Source: Bacillota bacterium
Lineage (GTDB): Bacteria > Bacillota > Limnochordia > JAAZLZ01
Assembly (NCBI GenBank): GCA_012799075.1
Contig: JAAZLZ010000354.1
Location: forward strand, 1 to 5,700
Length of the DNA stretch: 5,700 nucleotides
Direction: 5' to 3'
In this document: piece by piece, positions 1 through 5,700 of the stretch
Layout of the letters: every line of letters starts with the position of its first letter
How positions within the stretch are numbered: the stretch's first letter is position 1
The notes under the pieces: generated by a model
What the model saw: only the letters and a program-made list of their open reading frames with translations
Told to the model about the DNA's origin: nothing
The model's database searches: none
Program-made: the position numbers and the translations under genes

Positions 1-414
1 CAATACCCGCAATCGACCGGCATCCCTGCTCCCCCATTTCCTGCCCCGCCAGCTGAGCAGCCTGTCCACCCGCTCGGTATCGCCTATCACTGTGATGACT
101 GCGGGCCACTCACCATCACCCTGGCCCACAACCACAGTGACATGCCTGTCGGCAAATGGCACCCGATACAACAGTGATGCCATCGGCACATCGACCTCAT
201 CGGGCAGTCGCTGAAGCCGAGGAAGCAGCCAGTCTATGACTGCACCGCCCGGCCAAGGAGCCACCCGGCGCTGAAACTGTTCTACAGCATGCGGGGTGAC
301 AAAGACCGGGTCTTGCACCATGACCGTCAAAACAACCACCTCTTCGACATTACCACAAGGCTTTCCATTGGTATTCATCCGACAAAGACCGGCTGTCCCG
401 TCAGGTGCTTCCAC
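1..414 (-). CDS. Hypothetical protein, C-terminus cut off by window edge
   Basis: A minus-strand reading frame stays open for 138 codons from a GTG at 414 to the window edge, so the gene is partial. I do not recognise the product. The N-terminal 30 residues hold two cysteines eight apart (C11 and C20, in LCRMNTNGKPC). Next comes VTPHAVEQFQRRV (about residues 39-51), a His-Ala-x3-Phe-x2-Arg-Arg pattern, then a predicted helix (DWLLPRLQRL) and a hydrophobic beta-like stretch (VTVVVGQGDGEWPAVITVI, about 92-110). The order of an HA...R helix followed by strands ending in xxTVx loosely recalls small DUF4258/RelE-like proteins; this is a weak resemblance, not an assignment. The start is uncertain. 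GTG at 414 has only a poor GGAAAG five bases upstream, and an ATG at 378 would remove both cysteines. An in-frame TGA at 432-430 limits extension. It lies about 50 bases after dctM with no terminator between, so it could be read from the TRAP operon. Confidence 0.6.
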   Translation of the reverse strand, partial: MEAPDGTAGLCRMNTNGKPCGNVEEVVVLTVMVQDPVFVTPHAVEQFQRRVAPWPGGAVIDWLLPRLQRLPDEVDVPMASLLYRVPFADRHVTVVVGQGDGEWPAVITVIGDTERVDRLLSWRGRKWGSRDAGRLRVL

Positions 415-463
415 AAAGACTTTCCGATATCACCCCATTGGCCGCCTCAAACCCGACTCTTCC

Positions 464-1744
464 CTAGCCATGAATCATCCGCGGCAGCCAAGTTAGGATC
501 TGCGGGAAGTTTGATATGATCAGGCAGAATGCAATTTCAACCGCGAGCAGGGGAAGGATCGGCTTGGTTATCTCCTCGATTTTCAAATTCGCTATCCCAC
601 AGGCCACGAAGAGGTTGACAGCCATCGGCGGCGTTATCATCCCCACCGATGTGTTGACGACCATGATGATGCCTAGGGCCAGAGGGTCCAGTCCGATGCG
701 GGATGCCAGCGGAATAAGAATCGGTGCGACCAGGAGAATAATAGCCTGGGTCTCAAGGAACGTCCCAAGGAACAGCAGTAATACGTTGATAAGGAAAATC
801 AAGACAAACCGATTAGTGGAAATGGCCATCATGGCCCGGGTTACCGAATCGGCAATGCGCCCAGCGGTAATTAGCCAGCTAAAGGAAGACGAAGCGGCAA
901 TAACGAACAAAACCACCGATGTGCTTATACCGGCGTTGATAATAATTTGGGGCAAGTCCTTAGACGTGAACTCCCGGTAGACAAACAGACCGACGATGAG
1001 GGAGTAGACAACAGCCACCGCAGCTGCCTCCGTCGGAGTAAAAACGCCGCCGTAAATACCGCCCAAAACGAGCACAGGCATTAGCAGGGCAAAGGCCGCA
1101 TCCCGGGCAGCGGCAACAATCTCTCCCAGGCTGTAGCTGCGATCGCCTCCAAGCCCGAGCTTTTTGGCCTTCGTCCATATGGCGAAGGACAGAAGCAGCA
1201 TAATCCCAATGCCCGGTATCAAACCGGCAATGAACAGATCGCCAATGGAGCAGCCAGACACTACCCCGTAGGTAATCATCGGGATGCTCGGGGGAATAAT
1301 GACGCCCAAGGTGCCGGCCGCAGCCGCAATCGCGGCGGCATAATCCTTCGGGTATCCGGCATCGTGCATTGCAGGAATCATGATGCCGCCGATGGAAGCC
1401 ACAGTGGCTGGGTTGGAGCCGGAGATGGCGCCAAAGAAAGCGGAGGAGACTACCGTAATAATGCCAAGCCCACCGGGCATGGCCCCGATTAGGGTCTTGG
1501 AGAAGTTCACCAGCCGTTTGGAAATTCCGCCGCCCTCCATGAGGCCGCCGGCCAGCATGAAGAAGGGGATGGCCATGAACGGAAAGGAATCCACCGATGT
1601 GAACATGCGCTGTACAACCAACAGCGGCGGTGTAGCCATGGGCCCGAAGAACAAGGCGATCATCGAAGCCAGACCTAAGGCCACCGCGATGGGAACATTA
1701 AACAGCATCAATACCAGGAATGAACCAAATAGCAGTGCTCCCAA
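464..1744 (-). CDS. dctM: TRAP transporter large permease subunit, DctM family
   Basis: This is the large membrane subunit of a TRAP transporter, which carries the ion-coupled transport path. At 426 residues it has the usual family length and is hydrophobic throughout, with about 12 membrane segments. Family motifs, in order, are IPFFMLAGGLM (59-69), SGSNPATVASIGGIMIPAM (108-126), LGVIIPPSIPMITYG (146-160), GGIYGGVFTPTEAAAVAVV (228-246) and VGMITPPMAVNLFVA (367-381). The paired IPPS and TPPM loops mark the two inverted halves expected of this fold. The start is a TTG at 1744-1742. An AGGAGG at 1753-1758 lies eight bases upstream, inside the end of dctQ, whose TAG stop ends three bases before the TTG. 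The next in-frame ATG (residue 13) would remove half of the first membrane segment, so TTG is preferred. Translation is probably coupled to dctQ. Substrate is not deducible. Confidence 0.95.
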   Translation of the reverse strand: MGALLFGSFLVLMLFNVPIAVALGLASMIALFFGPMATPPLLVVQRMFTSVDSFPFMAIPFFMLAGGLMEGGGISKRLVNFSKTLIGAMPGGLGIITVVSSAFFGAISGSNPATVASIGGIMIPAMHDAGYPKDYAAAIAAAAGTLGVIIPPSIPMITYGVVSGCSIGDLFIAGLIPGIGIMLLLSFAIWTKAKKLGLGGDRSYSLGEIVAAARDAAFALLMPVLVLGGIYGGVFTPTEAAAVAVVYSLIVGLFVYREFTSKDLPQIIINAGISTSVVLFVIAASSSFSWLITAGRIADSVTRAMMAISTNRFVLIFLINVLLLFLGTFLETQAIILLVAPILIPLASRIGLDPLALGIIMVVNTSVGMITPPMAVNLFVACGIANLKIEEITKPILPLLAVEIAFCLIISNFPQILTWLPRMIHG

Positions 1745-1747
1745 CCT

Positions 1748-2242
1748 CTACCCCTCCTGACCCTTGGTGGCCACTACTTCTCGATTCCTAGTGGCTACTG
1801 CTTCAATTAGTTTTTGCACGGCCCCGATGGTCATCAGCCCAATCCCAAAAGGAACGGCGGCGTAAGCATAGTAGATGGGAATCTCAAGGGCCGGCGAAAT
1901 CTGTCCCGTTGCTTTTTGGTTCCGGAGTATCTGGGCAGCCAAAATGATCACCAGCACATTGAATACGATGATGATCAGGTACCTGAGGGCATCGAGGGCC
2001 CAATGCCACTTCTTGGGCAGCGACGAGACAAAGACCTCAACTCCAAGGTGAGAGCCCCTCTTCAGTCCAGCCGAGGCACCTATATAAGCCAGCCACACCA
2101 TCATGTACCTGGCCGCCTCCTCTCCCCAGGTGATGGGAAAGAAGAACACGTAGCGCGCCATAGTGGCAATGAAAACAAGGATGGTCATCAGGCTTAGAAG
2201 TACTATGATGGCATAGTTTTCAAAGCGATCTAAAAACCGCAT
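1748..2242 (-). CDS. dctQ: TRAP transporter small permease subunit, DctQ family
   Basis: This is the small membrane subunit of the TRAP transporter, which pairs with DctM and helps dock the solute-binding protein. At 164 residues it has normal length. It shows the expected four hydrophobic segments at about 10-33, 44-62, 86-106 and 123-148. Typical family signatures are TWGEEAARYMMVWLAYIGAS (38-57), the KRGSHLGVEVF loop (61-71) and SPALEIPIYYAYAAVPFG (116-133). The ATG at 2242 is preceded by a very strong AAGGAGGTG, with six bases between AGGAGG and the start codon. The gene follows dctP by 62 bases that contain a perfect stem-loop, and it ends three bases before the dctM start. The charged C-terminal tail (RNREVVATKGQEG) overlaps the dctM ribosome binding site. 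Confidence 0.95.
   Translation of the reverse strand: MRFLDRFENYAIIVLLSLMTILVFIATMARYVFFFPITWGEEAARYMMVWLAYIGASAGLKRGSHLGVEVFVSSLPKKWHWALDALRYLIIIVFNVLVIILAAQILRNQKATGQISPALEIPIYYAYAAVPFGIGLMTIGAVQKLIEAVATRNREVVATKGQEG
1751..1758 (-). promoter_or_regulatory. Ribosome binding site for dctM, inside dctQ
   Basis: Read on the minus strand this is AGGAGGGG, eight bases (GGTAGAGG) before the TTG at 1744 when measured from AGGAGG. It lies within the last codons of dctQ (Gln-Glu-Gly) and supports the TTG as the true dctM start, with translational coupling to dctQ. Confidence 0.8.
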
Positions 2243-2246
2243 AGGG

Positions 2247-2255
2247 CACCTCCTT
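2247..2255 (-). promoter_or_regulatory. Ribosome binding site for dctQ
   Basis: On the minus strand this reads AAGGAGGTG, a near-perfect anti-16S match six bases before the ATG. It lies just downstream of the intra-operon stem-loop, so ribosomes can load on dctQ independently of dctP. Confidence 0.85.
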
Positions 2256-2262
2256 GATTCGA

Positions 2263-2291
2263 TGGGGTCTCACCTTGCCGGTGAGACCCCA
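2263..2291 (-). other. Intra-operon stem-loop between dctP and dctQ
   Basis: The arms TGGGGTCTCACC (2263-2274) and GGTGAGACCCCA (2280-2291) are perfect 12-bp inverted complements around a five-base loop. The stem starts 13 bases after the dctP stop codon. No run of T follows on the minus strand; the dctQ ribosome binding site comes next. It is therefore unlikely to be a full intrinsic terminator. Stem-loops at this place in binding-protein transporter operons commonly protect the 3' end of the upstream message or partly attenuate transcription, giving more binding protein than permease. That role is inferred here. Confidence 0.85.
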
Positions 2292-2304
2292 CAAACTGCG
2301 ACAA

Positions 2305-3279
2305 CTATTTTCCCCGCAAAGCCCTGATGGTGTCGGCGCCGATCTCCGCTTCGAACTCCTTGTAGACCGACTCCACTGCTTTCTCAAAGGCATCCAGGTC
2401 GGGGCTAGTCACCTGCATGCCGGCTGCCTTCAGCTCTGCCACAAGGCTGGCCTCCAGATCCTGACAATACTGGCGCTCCCAGTCGCGGGCTTCAAAGGCC
2501 GCTTCCTGAATGGCCTGCTGCTGCGCGGACGTCAGGCTGTCAAAGAACTTCTGGCCGATGAGCAATGCCGCAGGTGAGTAGAAGTGTCCCGTCAAGGCCA
2601 GATGCTTCTGGACCTCGTAGAACTTGGATGTCTGGATGATGACCAGCGGATTTTCCTGCCCGTCCACCGTCTTCTGCTGAAGGGCGGTGAAGAGCTCGCC
2701 AAAGGGCATGGGTACAGGAGCAGCCCCAAGGGTCTTGAACGTAGCCATATGCACCGGGTTTTCCATGAGTCGGATCTTGAGACCCGCCACATCCTCCGGC
2801 CGTTCAATGGGCCGTCTGCTGTTGGTCAACATACGGAAGCCATTCTCCCAGAAAGCCAGGGTCTTGATGCCCTTTTCATCCAGGGATTTGGCCATCTGGG
2901 CCCCTAGTTCACCGTCTAGGGCCTTGTAGGCGGTAGCCCTGTCTTTCACGATGAACGGCAGGTCAAACACCAGGAACTGCTTGGAGAAGTTGGCAAGGGG
3001 AGCGGTGGAAACCAAAGTCGCTTCCAAGGTTCCAAGGATGACGCCTTCGATGGCATCCCGCTCACTGCCTAGCTGAGAGCTGTGGAATATCTGAACCTCC
3101 ACTTCACCGTTGGTCTTCTGATCGATTAGTTCCGCGAATTTCTCAAGACCCTTATGATAGTGGGAATCGGGCGCTAGGGTATGGTTCAGACGAATGATCC
3201 TGGGTGCACCCATGGCCGGTGCAATGCCCATCGCGAGTACACATACAACCAAGGTCAACGCAAGGCAGAGTCTTTTCAT
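2305..3279 (-). CDS. dctP: TRAP transporter solute-binding protein, DctP family
   Basis: This is the extracytoplasmic solute receptor of the TRAP system, 324 residues long, which fits the DctP/SiaP type. A signal peptide is clear: MKRLC start, hydrophobic core LALTLVVCVLAMGIA, and an Ala-Met-Gly motif that suggests cleavage after residue 24, giving a mature start APRIIRLNH. No lipobox is present, since Cys13 lies inside the core without an LAGC-like context. Family features include LNHTLAPDSHYHKGLEKFAE (31-50), QLGSERDAIEGV (69-80), DLPFIVKD (106-113), GFRMLTNSRRP (147-157), GLKIRLMENPV (166-176) and QQKTVDGQENPL (201-212). By family comparison R149, R170 and N210 correspond to the SiaP ligand-binding residues R127, R147 and N187, and R170 would bind a substrate carboxylate. 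The ATG at 3279 has AGGAGG ten bases upstream. The exact substrate is unknown. Confidence 0.95.
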   Translation of the reverse strand: MKRLCLALTLVVCVLAMGIAPAMGAPRIIRLNHTLAPDSHYHKGLEKFAELIDQKTNGEVEVQIFHSSQLGSERDAIEGVILGTLEATLVSTAPLANFSKQFLVFDLPFIVKDRATAYKALDGELGAQMAKSLDEKGIKTLAFWENGFRMLTNSRRPIERPEDVAGLKIRLMENPVHMATFKTLGAAPVPMPFGELFTALQQKTVDGQENPLVIIQTSKFYEVQKHLALTGHFYSPAALLIGQKFFDSLTSAQQQAIQEAAFEARDWERQYCQDLEASLVAELKAAGMQVTSPDLDAFEKAVESVYKEFEAEIGADTIRALRGK

Positions 3280-3289
3280 GTTTGGACTT

Positions 3290-3295
3290 CCTCCT
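3290..3295 (-). promoter_or_regulatory. Ribosome binding site for dctP
   Basis: On the minus strand this is AGGAGG, followed by AAG and ten bases in all before the ATG at 3279. It fixes the start so that the signal peptide is complete. Confidence 0.75.
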
Positions 3296-3366
3296 CATTG
3301 ATGTCGTTGGAACAACAAGCCTCCAGGTTACCGTTAGAGGGCACCACCTCCCCGCAGATTCCTCCA

Positions 3367-3394
3367 ATGCTAATGGCTGTTACCGAGTTGTCTA
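3367..3394 (-). promoter_or_regulatory. Candidate dctP promoter (proximal)
   Basis: On the minus strand, TAGACA (3394-3389) matches the -35 consensus TTGACA at five of six positions. It is followed after 16 bases by TAGCAT (3372-3367), which matches TATAAT at four of six. Transcription would begin near 3360 and give a leader of about 80 bases. The match is only moderate and there is no experimental support. Confidence 0.3.
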
Positions 3395-3441
3395 TTGACC
3401 GCTTTTGCTCCGTCCCTTGTGAAAAATATATCATTGTTGTC

Positions 3442-3485
3442 TGCCTTTTGCATTAAAGTGCCCTACATTATACATTTGCCTTTTG
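3442..3485. repeat. Direct repeat pair TGCCTTTTG, possible operator
   Basis: TGCCTTTTG occurs at 3442-3450 and 3477-3485, with starts 35 bases apart. Extending each copy to 13 bases (3440-3452 and 3475-3487) keeps 11 of 13 identities. The copies flank the overlapping -10-like elements of the divergent region, a place where a transcription factor could control both directions. No known regulator site is recognised. Confidence 0.4.
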
Positions 3486-3494
3486 GACTCTAAT
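3467..3494 (-). promoter_or_regulatory. Candidate dctP promoter (distal)
   Basis: A perfect TATAAT occurs on the minus strand at 3472-3467. The best -35 at 16 bases spacing is ATTAGA (3494-3489), only three of six consensus positions, so an activator may be needed if this is real. It would leave a leader of about 180 bases. The element overlaps a TATACA (3469-3474) on the plus strand that could serve the esterase gene. The TGCCTTTTG repeats sit on both sides. Confidence 0.3.
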
Positions 3495-3496
3495 TC

Positions 3497-3552
3497 CTCC
3501 CCGTTTACTGGGAGTTCGCCCGGACAGCTTTATCCGGAGGGAAGCCGCCCTC
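3497..3552 (+). other. Three consecutive small hairpins upstream of the esterase gene
   Basis: Three five-base-pair stems follow one another: CTCCC (3497-3501) with GGGAG (3510-3514), CCGGA (3520-3524) with TCCGG (3533-3537), and GAGGG (3537-3541) with CCCTC (3548-3552). The last two share one base, so they could compete. If the esterase gene is transcribed from near 3470-3480, these would lie in its leader RNA. Each stem is short and could be chance in GC-rich sequence. Confidence 0.3.
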
Positions 3553-3590
3553 GGAGAGGAAATATCCACGGGCCGGAGAAGTCTTGGTCC

Positions 3591-3596
3591 AGGTGA
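3591..3596 (+). promoter_or_regulatory. Ribosome binding site for the esterase gene
   Basis: AGGTGA, part of an AGGTGAT match to the 16S tail, sits seven bases before the ATG at 3604. It supports that start, which places the GDS motif at the expected distance from the N-terminus. Confidence 0.6.
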
Positions 3597-3603
3597 TGCA
3601 GCG

Positions 3604-4209
3604 ATGAATACCAGAGTCGTCTTTATCGGTGATTCCATCACTGACTCAGGCAGGTTCTTTGATGGTGAAGGTTTGGGAACAGGATATGTCCGCTTGATCC
3701 GCGACCTTTGCGCGGCCAGGCGCCCCGACCTGGATTTCGAGTGGATAAATCGGGGGGTAAGCGGTGATGCCATGTGGCACCTCAAGTCCAGATGGGAAAA
3801 GGATGCCATCCAGACAAGGCCCGATTGGCTGTCCATCTCCATCGGCATCAATGATGTATGGAATCAGCTTGATGACCGGGAGCCAAAGGTTTCCTTAGAA
3901 ATGTATGAAGACATCTATCGAGAGCTCCTCGACCGAGCCGCTAGGGCCAAGCTGATCCTGATGGAGCCCTCCCTTCTTGGGGAAGATCCAGCCAGCGAGG
4001 GAAATCAGATGCTCGCGCCCTACGTGGACTGCGTCAGACGTTTAGCTGGGGAATATGCAGCAATTCTAGTGCCCATCCATGCTGCCTGTCTCAACTATCT
4101 CAAGCACCGCCGCAGCCCTGCCCTCACCGTCGACGGCGTTCATCTGGCCGGTCCGGGCAATGCCCTTTTTGCCGCGGAGTGGCTTAGGGCAGTAAATCTT
4201 TGGGACTAG
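3604..4209 (+). CDS. SGNH/GDSL hydrolase family esterase
   Basis: This 201-residue protein belongs to the SGNH/GDSL hydrolases (lysophospholipase L1-like esterases), which cleave ester bonds of lipids, acetylated sugars or similar compounds. All four blocks are visible: VVFIGDSITDSG (5-16) with nucleophile Ser11, NRGVSGD (49-55) with the oxyanion-hole glycine, GIND (81-84) with Asn83, and DGVHL (177-181) with catalytic Asp177 and His180. The size is normal for a single-domain enzyme. No signal peptide or membrane segment precedes the GDS block, so it should be cytoplasmic. It is transcribed away from the TRAP operon and is followed 61 bases later by tex with no strong terminator, so the two may share a transcript. 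The substrate is not deducible. Carbohydrate esterase and lysophospholipase activities are both possible. Confidence 0.93.
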   Translation: MNTRVVFIGDSITDSGRFFDGEGLGTGYVRLIRDLCAARRPDLDFEWINRGVSGDAMWHLKSRWEKDAIQTRPDWLSISIGINDVWNQLDDREPKVSLEMYEDIYRELLDRAARAKLILMEPSLLGEDPASEGNQMLAPYVDCVRRLAGEYAAILVPIHAACLNYLKHRRSPALTVDGVHLAGPGNALFAAEWLRAVNLWD

Positions 4210-4270
4210 AGCAGAGCTTTTTGCCGCGACAACCCGGCGTTTATCTATCAATTGAGAAAGGATGGGGATC

Positions 4271-5700
4271 ATGGTCGAAGCAGCCGTCGTGAGCCTGCAG
4301 CCGATCGCTTTCGCTCTCGGTCGACCCTTGCAAAGAGTTGAAGCAGCTGTCTTGCTGCTGGATGAAGGCAATACCGTGCCATTCATTGCCCGGTACCGCA
4401 AAGAAGCAACCGGCGGCATGGACGAGGAAGAGCTCCGGGAGGTTGCTGATAGTCTAAGGAAGGCCCGAGCCCTTGAGACTCGCCGGGTGGAAATCCTGCG
4501 CCTGCTTGATGAACTTGGCCATCTCACACCCGATTTGGAAGGGGAAGTCCGCCAAGCAGCCACCCAGCAGAGACTCGAAGATCTTTACCGGCCCTTCCGG
4601 CCCAAACGCACCACCAGGGCTTCAATGGCTAAAGAGAAAGGCCTTGGCCCCCTTGCCGATTGGCTGCTGGCAGCAAGCTCCGGCAATCCCGAAGGAGAAG
4701 CTAAGAGGCACCTGACCGAGGACGTTCCCGATGTGGAATCGGCTTTGCAGGGAGCAAGGGACATCATCGCGGAGATGCTGAGCGACGATGCGGCCCTGAG
4801 GGAGCGGCTCCGGGCCCTAACCTGGCGGACAGGACTCTTGCGTACAGCACTGCAAGAAAGCGAGCGGGCGCCCCACTACCAAGGATACGAAGATTACGGG
4901 GAGCCCTTGCAGCGGGTGCCCCCCCACAGAATTCTGGCCATCAATCGGGGAGAGAAGGAAGAGGCCCTCAAGGTCGCCATCGAGGCTGACCAAGAACGGT
5001 TGACGGCTGAGATTGAAAAGGTGTTAGTCAAGGGGCAGCAAGGTTCCATCGCAAAACATCTGCAAGTGGCCGCCCGGGATGCCTACAAACGGCTCATCGC
5101 CCCCTCCCTTGAACGGGAGATTCGAACAGCCCTGGCTGAGAAGGCTGAGGAGCAGGCCCTCAAGGTGTTTCGGGCCAACTTGTCTTCCCTTCTGCTCCAG
5201 CCGCCCCTCCGGGGCCATGTGGTGATGGGGCTGGACCCCGCCTTTCGGACAGGGGTGAAAATCGCCATTGTCGACCCTACCGGCCGACTCCTCGCAACGG
5301 ATGTGATCTATCCTAATGCGCCCCACAACCGGATCGAAGAAGCGGCCCGGCGTTTACGCGTCCTTACTGATGAGCATAAGGTCACCGCAATCGCCATCGG
5401 AAATGGAACGGCATCCCGGGAGACAGAAGGCTTCGTGTCAGCCTGGCTCAAGGAGCTCCCGAAAGGCGCCCGACCAGGGTATTGCATCGTCGATGAGGCC
5501 GGCGCTTCCGTCTACTCAGCCTCGCCTTTGGCCAGAAAGGAATTCCCCGATCTCGATGTGAGCGAGCGAAGCGCCGTCTCCATCGCCAGGCGTCTGCAGG
5601 ACCCCCTGGCGGAGCTGGTCAAGATCGAACCCCGCTCCCTTGGCGTTGGTCAATACCAGCACGATGTCAATCCGAAAAGGCTCGATGAACATTTGGCCGG
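4271..5700 (+). CDS. tex: Tex family RNA-binding transcription accessory protein, 3' end beyond window
   Basis: The frame is open from ATG 4271 to the window edge, giving 476 complete codons of a protein that usually has about 720-780. Tex is a conserved cytoplasmic nucleic-acid-binding protein linked to transcription and RNA metabolism. The N-terminal helical domain shows LLLDEGNTVPFIARYRKEAT (28-47) and LEDLYRPFRPKRTTRA (102-117). A YqgF/RNase H-like domain begins near 315 with VVMGLDPAFRTGVKIAIVD (317-335) and continues with AIAIGNGTASRETE (373-386) and IVDEAGASVYSAS (406-418). It is followed by SIARRLQDPLAELVKI (437-452) and LGVGQYQHDVNPKRLDE (457-473), which lead into the helix-hairpin-helix part. 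The S1 domain would lie beyond the window. AAAGGA eight bases before 4271 supports this start. An in-frame ATG at 4262 has the same purine tract directly against it and is less likely. No frameshift is seen. Confidence 0.96.
   Translation, partial: MVEAAVVSLQPIAFALGRPLQRVEAAVLLLDEGNTVPFIARYRKEATGGMDEEELREVADSLRKARALETRRVEILRLLDELGHLTPDLEGEVRQAATQQRLEDLYRPFRPKRTTRASMAKEKGLGPLADWLLAASSGNPEGEAKRHLTEDVPDVESALQGARDIIAEMLSDDAALRERLRALTWRTGLLRTALQESERAPHYQGYEDYGEPLQRVPPHRILAINRGEKEEALKVAIEADQERLTAEIEKVLVKGQQGSIAKHLQVAARDAYKRLIAPSLEREIRTALAEKAEEQALKVFRANLSSLLLQPPLRGHVVMGLDPAFRTGVKIAIVDPTGRLLATDVIYPNAPHNRIEEAARRLRVLTDEHKVTAIAIGNGTASRETEGFVSAWLKELPKGARPGYCIVDEAGASVYSASPLARKEFPDLDVSERSAVSIARRLQDPLAELVKIEPRSLGVGQYQHDVNPKRLDEHLA

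Larger units (their letters stand above)
3280..3603. promoter_or_regulatory. Divergent intergenic region between dctP and esterase gene
   Basis: These 324 bases separate two genes that point away from each other, so promoters for both should lie here. I see no convincing gene inside. From left to right the region holds the dctP ribosome binding site (3290-3295), a TAGACA/TAGCAT pair reading left (3367-3394), an A/T-rich stretch (3421-3435), the TGCCTTTTG direct repeats (3442-3450 and 3477-3485) flanking a TATAAT-like element, three small hairpins (3497-3552) and the esterase ribosome binding site (3591-3596). The segment from about 3300 to 3360 would be dctP leader RNA. I recognise no known riboswitch in it. 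Confidence 0.7.

Noticed and set aside
516..980. Open plus-strand frame of 154 codons opposite dctM
   Set aside because: It is antisense to strongly conserved DctM segments, has no ribosome binding site and no recognisable composition, so it is a shadow frame. The same holds for 1380-1760.
2254..2907. Plus-strand frames opposite dctP (2254-2577 and 2584-2907)
   Set aside because: Both lie antisense to dctP and show no family motif or translation signal.
3327..3385. GTTACCG repeated at 3327-3333 and 3379-3385 in the probable dctP leader
   Set aside because: Seven bases with 52-base spacing and no extended similarity is compatible with chance.
3395..3432. Plus-strand TTGACC (3395-3400) with the downstream A/T-rich stretch as an esterase promoter
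   Set aside because: The nearest -10-like sequence (TATATC at 3427-3432) is 26 bases away, too far for a standard sigma-70 promoter.
4222..4239. Possible terminator between the esterase gene and tex (GCCG/CGGC stem followed by TTT)
   Set aside because: The stem has only four GC pairs plus a wobble pair, with an eight-base loop and a very short T-run, too weak to call.
4262..4270. Alternative in-frame ATG start for tex at 4262
   Set aside because: The purine-rich ribosome binding tract ends directly against this ATG, leaving no spacing. The ATG at 4271 has normal spacing.
4066..4563. Minus-strand frame of 165 codons across the end of the esterase gene and start of tex
   Set aside because: Its product is a low-complexity Ser/Arg-rich sequence typical of reading GC-rich genes backwards, and it overlaps two well-supported genes.

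Overview
The window reads as ordinary bacterial chromosome from an organism with a GC content in the mid-50s by eye. Strong AGGAGG-type ribosome binding sites before every TRAP gene, a TTG start, and a Tex protein with conserved family motifs all fit a Bacillota (Clostridia- or Limnochordia-like) genome, or another anaerobe rich in TRAP transporters such as a member of Synergistota. The phylum cannot be settled from the sequence. The solute-binding protein has a cleavable signal peptide and no lipobox. That would suit a diderm cell with a periplasm better than a typical monoderm.

Layout: the left half is on the minus strand and is read right to left. A complete tripartite TRAP transporter operon runs dctP (3279-2305), dctQ (2242-1748), dctM (1744-464). 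A perfect 12-bp stem-loop lies between dctP and dctQ, and dctQ and dctM are tightly coupled (3 nt apart, TTG start). About 50 bases after dctM, a small unrecognised gene (414 to beyond base 1) continues in the same direction and leaves the window. The right half is on the plus strand: an intracellular SGNH/GDSL-type esterase (3604-4209), then, 61 bases on, the 5' two thirds of tex (4271 to beyond 5700).

Between the two halves is a 324-base divergent intergenic region (3280-3603). It holds candidate promoters in both directions, a 9-bp direct repeat (TGCCTTTTG) flanking the most TATAAT-like element, and three small consecutive hairpins ahead of the esterase gene.

How the genes work together: DctP binds an anionic, probably carboxylate-bearing solute outside the membrane, and DctQ and DctM import it using an ion gradient. 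The substrate cannot be named. The divergently transcribed esterase could act on an acylated or otherwise esterified form of an imported compound, but that link is only inferred from adjacency. Tex is a housekeeping RNA-binding/transcription accessory protein and is probably unrelated. I see no CRISPR array, RNA gene, insertion sequence or obviously new multi-gene system.
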